A DNA stretch of 5,409 bases. It comes from Verrucomicrobiia bacterium. GTDB lineage: Bacteria; Verrucomicrobiota; Verrucomicrobiia; Limisphaerales; Palsa-1400. Position numbers and translations under genes: made by a program. The notes below the pieces were generated by a model. That model made no database searches, was not told the origin of the DNA, and was given only the letters and a program-made list of their open reading frames with translations. The stretch covers positions 1-5,409 of the forward strand of contig JAICXV010000209.1 in the NCBI GenBank assembly GCA_025934545.1, read 5' to 3'. Position 1 is the first letter of the stretch. Each line of letters starts with the position of its first letter. Shown one piece after another: positions 1-5,409 of the stretch.

Positions 1-357
1 ATGCGGAGCGACGTTGCCCACCACGCCTCTTATCGGCCCACCCTTCGCGTGAATCGTTACGCGCTGGGCTTTGGTGATCGCCGGGTCGACTCCGCCAATT
101 TTACGCACATAAATAAACCCCTGGTCATTGATAAAATTGACGGTCATACCGATTTCGTCAGCGTGTCCGGCGAGCATAATTCGCGGTGAACCGCCTTTGT
201 TCAAAACGGCTACGGCATTGCCATAGGCGTCGCTAAACGTCTCGTCGGCGTATTCCTTGACGTAATCGAGCCAAACCCGCTGGCCGCGAAATTCGTGACC
301 TGAAGGGCTGGGAGTGTTAACAAGCTTTTCGAGAAATTGAAGAGATTGTTCACGCAT
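1..357 (-). CDS. M42-family metallo-aminopeptidase, N-terminal part (gene cut by window edge)
   Basis: This is the first 119 codons of a minus-strand gene whose 3' part lies beyond the left edge. M42 enzymes (glutamyl/deblocking aminopeptidases, TET-type, FrvX/YsdC relatives) are cytoplasmic, two-metal exopeptidases that trim N-terminal residues from peptides and often form large tetrahedral oligomers. Visible family hallmarks are TPSPSGHE at residues 15-22, the metal-binding motif GHADEIGM at 64-71 (His65 as the expected zinc ligand and Asp67 as the adjacent catalytic-site residue), the following segment FIYVRKIGGVDP at 81-92, and GVVGNVAPH at 111-119. The family is usually about 340-360 residues, so roughly a third is seen. 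The later metal ligands and the catalytic Glu pair cannot be checked. The ATG at 357 is preceded three codons upstream by an in-frame TAA, which fixes the start. No clear Shine-Dalgarno precedes it. It is divergent from the tamB-like gene, with no evident functional link. Exact substrate specificity cannot be read from this part. Confidence 0.93.
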   Translation of the reverse strand, partial: MREQSLQFLEKLVNTPSPSGHEFRGQRVWLDYVKEYADETFSDAYGNAVAVLNKGGSPRIMLAGHADEIGMTVNFINDQGFIYVRKIGGVDPAITKAQRVTIHAKGGPIRGVVGNVAPH

Positions 358-391
358 GGCGGCAACTTAATTGAAACCGGCCTAAAGCCAA
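358..391. promoter_or_regulatory. Short divergent intergenic spacer, presumed to hold promoters for both directions
   Basis: Only 34 bp separate the minus-strand peptidase start from the first possible tamB start, or 76 bp if tamB begins at the ATG at 434. Both transcription units must be initiated from here or from within the neighbouring coding sequence. A TTGAAA hexamer at 371-376 resembles a sigma-70 -35 box on the plus strand, but no good -10 box follows at 16-18 bp. No purine-rich Shine-Dalgarno sequence is visible ahead of any of the starts. The regulatory role is inferred from gene arrangement only. Confidence 0.3.
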
Positions 392-3300
392 ATGGAAAAC
401 ATCGGGCTTTCGCCGATAACGCTCCCGACGCGCATGACGCAAAATAACGAGCAAAACGTGAGACGGGGACGGAAGCTCTGGTTGTGGGCGGCAGGCATTA
501 TTGTGCTGTTGGTCGCTTGCGTTGTCGCGCTGCCCTACTGGCTGGGGTTGGTCCTGCCGTCGATCCTTGCGCAAGCGCACGTCAAATATGGTTCATACGA
601 AACCTCCGGCTATGCGCGATTCAAACTGCACAACGTCACCTTCGCCAGCGGCGGAACGCATTTTCAAGCGCGCGAAGTGGAAGGACTCACCCCAACGCTC
701 TGGCTGTGGAAAAAGAATCGCTCACCGCAACAAACTTTCGTCAACGTTTCGGATTGGACACTGTCGTTTGAAAAAAATACAAACGCGCCCGCCACCAACA
801 GCCTGTTGCAAACGCTGAACAAGGCCGAAGGGAAAATGAAGTCGGTGCACGAATGGGTCGGTCTGGCCAACCTCACCAATGGTGTCGTCACCGTGGCGAA
901 CACTAACATTCCGATTCCGTCCGCGCTTTGGTCGAACGGCAATTTACAGGCAACGGTGATCATTCCGCGCCTGAATCAACCCGCGACCGTTGCAGCGCAA
1001 CTCGGCCCGCGTTTTCCGTGGAACGCCTCCGCCGCCATTCCTGATCGGAACCTGCGCGTCGATGTAGTTCTGACAAATGCCTCGTCGCTCGGCGGCGCGA
1101 TTTTGTGGAATAGCAATCGCATCGATGTCAGCGCACTGTTTCCGCTCGTTGGCATGTTGCCCGAAAAGGCGGAACTTGCGGCCAAAGATTTTCGTGTGGA
1201 CGCGCGAGATTTCGATTTGCGCGGCTATAGCAATGTCGTCGGCACTTTGGATGCCCTGTGGGAACACGGCACGTTCAAAGTCCAGCTACGCGCCAACGCC
1301 ACGCCTCTTCCGACCAGCACAAATCTACAGCCATTTGTGGCAACGATCAGCGCTTTCGGTGATACCAATTCGGCCACGCTCGACACATTCATGCTTTCAT
1401 CTCCCGGGATGGACGCGCATCTGTCCGCGCCGCTCGCATTCAATTTCAAAGGGGAAATGTTGAATTCATCCGCGGCGTTCGTGGTCAAGGCCGACCTTGC
1501 CAAACAAAACTTCTTACCCATCCGCGGTTTCGTCGCCGGCACAGCGTCGCTAAAACGCAAACCCGGCACGTATCCGCAAGTGTCCTTCGATGTCTCGGGC
1601 CGTGGCGTCACCGGCTTCAACTTCGAAACGGCCGAAATGAAAACGCAAGGCCAACTGGATTGGCCAATGCTCGAATTGCAAAATCTCAACGTGCAATTTG
1701 TAAACGGCACGACCGCGAAGATTGCGACGGACGTCAATTTAGAAACGCGGATCATCCGCCAGGGCACCATCGAATTCTCGGGCAAGATCGGCGAAGACTT
1801 CATCCCGGTTGGTTACGATTACGAGCGCCTGTCGTTGCGCGCGGAATTCAGCGGCCCGCTTCGTTCCCTCAAACATTCCGGCGACCTCAGTCTCGGCGAA
1901 GTCGTCGTCCCGTATATAAAAACCTTTCGCGCCTCCGCGACCTGGAACGGCGAAGGAACCGACATCAAGGATTTTCACGTGCTGGCGCAGGTCTCCGGCA
2001 ACGCACGCGCGCGCATCGCCGGCAGCGCGGAGCTGGTTAAAGAAGCAAATACCCAGCGCATTCGCGCAAATCTCGACACGTTGGAACTGACATCCGGCGA
2101 CCAAACGTTTGCGTTGCAAACCGATGTCGAAGTTTCCGCCGAATTTACGCGCACCAACAAACACGTCGCATGGAATGCGCAAACAACATCGATCCAACTC
2201 AAAAGCCCACGCAGCGATTTGATCATTGAAGGCGCTGTAACATGGCCCAACGCCGGACGCTGTTCCATTTACGGGCACGGACTCGATACGCAGGTGCTCA
2301 ATCCATTCCTGATCCGCCCGCTGTCGGAAGTTCACCTTGATCAAATTACCGCGGCAGCCACGTGGAGCAACGCGCCGGCAAAGTGGAATATTGATACGAC
2401 GACGCAACTGGTCCTGCCCGCCACGAATAGTTTCTATGCGATCGAAGCGCCTTTCGTTTTACGCGCGCAGATCTTCGGCGATGCCAACGGCACCATCGTT
2501 ACAAACGTCACCGTATCGCAAAACAGAAGGATCATCGCATCTGCTTCCGGAACGTTGCCCATGACGCTCGAACCGCCGCGCGTCAACCGAGGCGTGAGCA
2601 ACCTAGTGCAATTGCAAATGGACCAGCCGATTCAGTTCCAGGCGACCTCGGTTCCCAACGAACAGTTTTGGGACGCTATCACAAAATCGTTGCCGTTGAA
2701 ATTGCACAGCCCGGTCGTGGACCTTGCCGTCACCGGTACTTTGCGCGAACCGCGCGGCACCATTCGTTTCGAAGTCCCCGCCGGAACTTTAAAGGTCCTG
2801 GCAAACTCAGCACCGCTGGCAATTGCCAACCTCAAAGCGAACGTGACGCTCGATCGTCACCAAATCCATTTGTTGCAATTGGACACTTTGATCGAAGGCC
2901 AGCCGCTCTGGGCAACAGCCACGCTGCCGATTCCCGATGACATTCGGCACGACTGGAAGAAACTATTCGATTGGCGTCATGCCATGGCGCAAGTGCGCGC
3001 GAACGATGTCGAAATCGCTCCGTTCGCTGATTTGCAACGCCGGTTCATCAGTCCGGAAGGAACCGTTTGGGCCAACGTCAGGATCGATAATGGCAAGATC
3101 GACGGCAGCATCGTCGTCACAAACGCCGCGACACGACCCATCGCCCAATTCGGCGCCATCCGCGACATCAACGCCCGACTACGATTCGCCCAGGGCCGCG
3201 TCGATATCGAGCGTTGCGCTGGGAATCTCAGCGGCGGACCTGTTGCCGTTTCTGGATGGGCAGAGTTGTCGCGCATCGATCACGTTTCGAAGTTGCCGGC

Positions 3301-4177
3301 GTTCGAACTGAAATTCCGTGGCGACAGCGTGCCCGTCGTGCGCCGGTCCGACGTCATTGTGCGAACGGCATTCGATATTGATGTGGCCAACACCAACAAC
3401 GGTCCCGGCTTGGTCAGCGGCACCGTCAACCTTCAGAACAGTTATATCCTGAATGATTTAAAGTTGCTCGTGCCGCCGCATGTCGCCAAACCGCAAAACC
3501 GCCCGCCTTATTTCAGTGTCGATACCAAACCGTTCGCGGACTGGAAATTGGACGTAAACGTCAAAGGCAACCAATTCCTCAAAGTGCGCAGCCCATTCTT
3601 CAACGGCGATTGTTCAACCGACATGCATCTGGGCGGCACGTTGGCGGAGCCGGTCGCACTTGGTGACGCCACGATCAATACCGGCGAAGTCCAATTCCCA
3701 TTCGCCAACGTCAAAGTCATCCAGGGCTTCATCACGCTCACCGCCGCCCATCCTTACATGCCGTATTTGTTCATTACGGGCTCGACCAAAGCCTACGATT
3801 ACGACATTCGCATGAACGTAACCGGCCCCGTCGACGATCCGAAAATTGAGTTCACCTCCACACCCGGCCTTCCTTCCGAACAAATTCTTGTCATGCTCAC
3901 AGCCGGCGAATTGCCCGCAACGGCGAGCGCGCTCACCATGCAACAACGAACATTGCGCGTCGGCGCGTTTGTCGGGAAAAATCTGTTGAGCCGATTCGGT
4001 GTGGCGCCCGGCAGCGAGCAACGTTTGACGATTCAATCAGGACGCGATTTGTCCGAACAAAATACCGAAACGTATTCGATCGAATACAAAGTCAGCCCTG
4101 ATTGGTCGATCATCGGCGATTATAACCGCTTCGGCGGATTGAACCTTGGTCTAAAATGGCGATTCTTTTCCGAATAA
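392..4177 (+). CDS. tamB: TamB-family translocation and assembly module protein (DUF490 C-terminal domain)
   Basis: This is a complete 1261-residue protein, close in length to E. coli TamB (about 1259). TamB proteins are AsmA-like bridges anchored in the inner membrane that span the periplasm as a long lipid-binding beta groove and contact an Omp85 partner. They are implicated in outer-membrane protein assembly and in phospholipid transport. Here a basic stretch (RRGRK, residues 24-28) precedes one hydrophobic segment at about 29-56, a typical uncleaved N-in anchor. Residues from about 60 to 1070 are low-similarity, beta-strand-like sequence with many Asn/Thr residues and alternating hydrophobics, and very few cysteines. 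The diagnostic part is C-terminal: a GGTLAEPVALGDATINTGE segment near 1080, VIQGFITL near 1108, MNVTGPVDDPKIEFTSTPGL near 1140-1160, LPSEQILVMLTAGELP near 1159-1174, and a terminal segment ending in KWRFFSE. The ATG at 434 (residue 15) is an alternative start, giving a shorter basic N-terminus directly before the anchor. Neither start has a Shine-Dalgarno. Its end overlaps the downstream Omp85 gene. Confidence 0.93.
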   Translation: MENIGLSPITLPTRMTQNNEQNVRRGRKLWLWAAGIIVLLVACVVALPYWLGLVLPSILAQAHVKYGSYETSGYARFKLHNVTFASGGTHFQAREVEGLTPTLWLWKKNRSPQQTFVNVSDWTLSFEKNTNAPATNSLLQTLNKAEGKMKSVHEWVGLANLTNGVVTVANTNIPIPSALWSNGNLQATVIIPRLNQPATVAAQLGPRFPWNASAAIPDRNLRVDVVLTNASSLGGAILWNSNRIDVSALFPLVGMLPEKAELAAKDFRVDARDFDLRGYSNVVGTLDALWEHGTFKVQLRANATPLPTSTNLQPFVATISAFGDTNSATLDTFMLSSPGMDAHLSAPLAFNFKGEMLNSSAAFVVKADLAKQNFLPIRGFVAGTASLKRKPGTYPQVSFDVSGRGVTGFNFETAEMKTQGQLDWPMLELQNLNVQFVNGTTAKIATDVNLETRIIRQGTIEFSGKIGEDFIPVGYDYERLSLRAEFSGPLRSLKHSGDLSLGEVVVPYIKTFRASATWNGEGTDIKDFHVLAQVSGNARARIAGSAELVKEANTQRIRANLDTLELTSGDQTFALQTDVEVSAEFTRTNKHVAWNAQTTSIQLKSPRSDLIIEGAVTWPNAGRCSIYGHGLDTQVLNPFLIRPLSEVHLDQITAAATWSNAPAKWNIDTTTQLVLPATNSFYAIEAPFVLRAQIFGDANGTIVTNVTVSQNRRIIASASGTLPMTLEPPRVNRGVSNLVQLQMDQPIQFQATSVPNEQFWDAITKSLPLKLHSPVVDLAVTGTLREPRGTIRFEVPAGTLKVLANSAPLAIANLKANVTLDRHQIHLLQLDTLIEGQPLWATATLPIPDDIRHDWKKLFDWRHAMAQVRANDVEIAPFADLQRRFISPEGTVWANVRIDNGKIDGSIVVTNAATRPIAQFGAIRDINARLRFAQGRVDIERCAGNLSGGPVAVSGWAELSRIDHVSKLPAFELKFRGDSVPVVRRSDVIVRTAFDIDVANTNNGPGLVSGTVNLQNSYILNDLKLLVPPHVAKPQNRPPYFSVDTKPFADWKLDVNVKGNQFLKVRSPFFNGDCSTDMHLGGTLAEPVALGDATINTGEVQFPFANVKVIQGFITLTAAHPYMPYLFITGSTKAYDYDIRMNVTGPVDDPKIEFTSTPGLPSEQILVMLTAGELPATASALTMQQRTLRVGAFVGKNLLSRFGVAPGSEQRLTIQSGRDLSEQNTETYSIEYKVSPDWSIIGDYNRFGGLNLGLKWRFFSE
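4156..4177 (+). other. 22-nt overlap between the tamB stop and the Omp85 gene start
   Basis: The ATG of the downstream gene at 4156 lies in a different frame inside the last codons of tamB, whose TAA is at 4175-4177. In the downstream frame the nearest upstream stop is TAA at 4123-4125. No ATG, GTG or TTG codon lies between that stop and 4156, so the start is well constrained. No clear Shine-Dalgarno precedes it. Such an overlap is typical of translational coupling, in which ribosomes finishing tamB start the next gene. The coupling itself is inferred. Confidence 0.7.
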
Positions 4178-4251
4178 AAACCGCGAGATGGTTGGCGCTT
4201 GGCGTGCAATGCCTTATTACCTGCGCGCTCCTGCTTCGTCCCGCCGAGGCT
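4156..4251 (+). other. Predicted Sec signal peptide of the Omp85 protein
   Basis: Residues 1-32 have a short basic n-region with Arg6, Lys8 and Arg11, a hydrophobic core WLALGVQCLITCALLL (12-27), and a likely signal peptidase I site after Ala-Glu-Ala (30-32), followed by AAAPPK. Cys20 and Cys23 lie inside the core and do not form a convincing lipobox, so signal peptidase I rather than lipoprotein processing is expected. This fits export of the protein to the outer membrane. Confidence 0.75.
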
Positions 4252-5409
4252 GCCGCCGCGCCGCCGAAAGCTGTATTAAAAGTAAAAGGCTACGGCTTGT
4301 TCGGCGATTTGGAACTTAAGCGAACGATTCTCCTTCTCGAAAATAACGGCAAGAAACAGTCAACCTTCGACGCCAATTTCATCGAAGACGCCGCCGTTAT
4401 TCTCCTCTCGCGCTTAACCGAAGACGGTTTCCTTAAACCCGAACTAAGCGCGTCCGTCACCTTAACGAACGGTAAAACGCGCTCGTTCCATTGGCGCGAA
4501 ACGTTAGATGAGCCCCTGCCCCGTCCGCTTATCGCCAATCGCGTCGAATTCCGAATCGAAAAAGCAACCTTCTACTATTACAAGCGTGTGCAATTCACGG
4601 GACTCAAAACGGTCAACGAAAAACAAGCGCGCGACTATTTTTTCGAGACGTCCTCCCTGTTGCCGCTCAAACGTTACAAGGTCTATTCGCCGCAACGGCT
4701 CACCCACAGCGTTGCCAGTTTGCAGGAAGCTTTCGAACGGCAGGGTTATCGCGACGCGAAGATCGCGCCCAAAGTCACGCGCAACGACGACACCGGCGAA
4801 GTTTCAGTCGTGATCGAAGTTGAAGAAGGACTGCGCTCCATCGTTCGCCTCGTGCGCCAGGAAATCGTGCGTGGAGATGGAACCAACGCGCAAGTGATTG
4901 TCGCGCTCATCGGAAAGCCATATTCGCCGTTGTGGGAACAAGACCTCGTGCAGGAGATCAAAACCAATCTCTACCACTCCGGCTTTCCCGATACCGCCGT
5001 GCAAATTTCCACCTTGCGGCGCGAACCAACCAATAACTTCATCGAATTCGACCTGCTCGCCAAAGTGACCGCCGGCCCGAAGATTCTTCTGGGCAACGTT
5101 AACTTCGAAGGCCGCAAAAAAACGAAACTCGCAGTTCTAAATCAACGCACGCAATTAACTCCCGGCCAATTGCTCGACCGCATCAAAGTCGAACGCGCCC
5201 GCTACCGCATCTCCGAACTTGGCGTCTTTGATTCCGTTGGCCTGCACTACGACAACGTCGATCCGCACACACGCGATGCCGTCTTCGAACTCAAGGAAGG
5301 CAAAGAACTCGAAGCCAGCATGCTCTTTGGCTTCGGCACCTACGAACTGCTGCGCGTTGGATTCGACGTCGAGCAACACAATATTTGGGGGCGCGCCCAC
5401 AATGCGCGC
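4156..5409 (+). CDS. tamA: BamA/TamA (Omp85) family outer membrane protein, N-terminal part (gene cut by window edge)
   Basis: These are the first 418 codons of an Omp85-family outer-membrane assembly protein that runs past the right edge. Omp85 proteins insert beta-barrels into, or export substrates through, the outer membrane, using periplasmic POTRA domains to dock partners. Residues 1-32 look like a Sec signal peptide: a basic n-region (RIKTAR), a hydrophobic core (about 11-27) and an AEA cleavage site before an Ala-rich stretch. Four POTRA-like units follow at about 39-115, 143-225, 226-306 and 308-382. The second (RVQFTGLKTVNEKQARDYFF ... FERQGYRDAKI) and the fourth (GNVNFEGRKKTKLAVL ... 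YRISELGVFDSVGL) are the clearest. From about 385 (ELEASMLFGFGTYELLRVGF ... HNIWGRAHNAR) the first barrel strands begin, with the family's Asn-x-x-Gly-Arg pattern. The overlap with tamB favours a TamA-type role, although E. coli TamA has three POTRAs and BamA five, so the symbol is provisional. The family call is firm. Confidence 0.92.
   Translation, partial: MAILFRIKTARWLALGVQCLITCALLLRPAEAAAAPPKAVLKVKGYGLFGDLELKRTILLLENNGKKQSTFDANFIEDAAVILLSRLTEDGFLKPELSASVTLTNGKTRSFHWRETLDEPLPRPLIANRVEFRIEKATFYYYKRVQFTGLKTVNEKQARDYFFETSSLLPLKRYKVYSPQRLTHSVASLQEAFERQGYRDAKIAPKVTRNDDTGEVSVVIEVEEGLRSIVRLVRQEIVRGDGTNAQVIVALIGKPYSPLWEQDLVQEIKTNLYHSGFPDTAVQISTLRREPTNNFIEFDLLAKVTAGPKILLGNVNFEGRKKTKLAVLNQRTQLTPGQLLDRIKVERARYRISELGVFDSVGLHYDNVDPHTRDAVFELKEGKELEASMLFGFGTYELLRVGFDVEQHNIWGRAHNAR

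Noticed and set aside
1..189. Open plus-strand frame at the left edge
   Set aside because: It lies antisense to the M42 peptidase coding sequence, whose translation shows clear family motifs. The plus-strand reading has no recognisable features.
371..420. Possible sigma-70 promoter using TTGAAA at 371-376
   Set aside because: There is no acceptable -10 hexamer at the right spacing. GATAAC at 415-420 is far too distant, so no specific promoter can be called.
1225..1803. 192-codon minus-strand open frame inside tamB
   Set aside because: It is fully antisense to tamB with no recognisable motif or independent start signal. It is a chance open frame.
1739..2407. 222-codon minus-strand open frame inside tamB
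   Set aside because: It is fully antisense to the well-supported TamB frame. Its translation is Arg/Ala/Gly-rich without any domain pattern, as expected for a shadow in GC-rich DNA.
4175..4200. Possible terminator after the tamB stop
   Set aside because: There is no GC-rich stem with a T-run, and the downstream gene is already being read through this stretch.
4243..4272. GCC/CCG-rich short repeat-like run
   Set aside because: It simply encodes the Ala/Pro-rich stretch around the signal peptide cleavage site and shows no extended repeat structure.

Overview
The window looks like a piece of chromosome from a Gram-negative, double-membraned bacterium. It carries an envelope-biogenesis gene pair of the TamB and BamA/TamA (Omp85) families, plus the start of a divergently transcribed aminopeptidase gene. 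Base composition is moderately GC-rich, judged by eye. The lack of clear Shine-Dalgarno sequences, the Asn/Thr-rich style of the large protein and the tamB-before-tamA order suggest a Verrucomicrobiota-like (PVC group) source. That assignment is a weak inference because no rRNA or other taxonomic marker is present.

Layout: (1) Positions 357 down to 1, minus strand: the first 119 codons of an M42-family metallo-aminopeptidase gene, cut by the left edge. (2) Positions 358-391: a very short divergent intergenic spacer, about 76 bp if the downstream tamB start is the real one. (3) Positions 392-4177, plus strand: a full-length TamB-type protein with an N-terminal membrane anchor, a very long beta-rich middle and a conserved C-terminal TamB (DUF490) domain. 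(4) Positions 4156 to the right edge, plus strand: an Omp85-family outer-membrane protein with a signal peptide, about four POTRA domains and the first strands of a beta-barrel, cut by the right edge. It starts inside the end of tamB with a 22-nt overlap.

The two plus-strand genes very probably form a translationally coupled operon. The Omp85 protein would sit in the outer membrane with its POTRA domains in the periplasm. TamB would be anchored in the inner membrane and span the periplasm to meet it, forming a TAM-like complex for outer-membrane protein assembly and/or lipid transport between membranes. The peptidase is a cytoplasmic housekeeping enzyme with no evident functional link.

I found no RNA genes, mobile elements, CRISPR arrays or convincing terminators. 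I do not see a previously undescribed system here. The points worth a second look are the gene order, the overlap and the POTRA count of the Omp85 protein.
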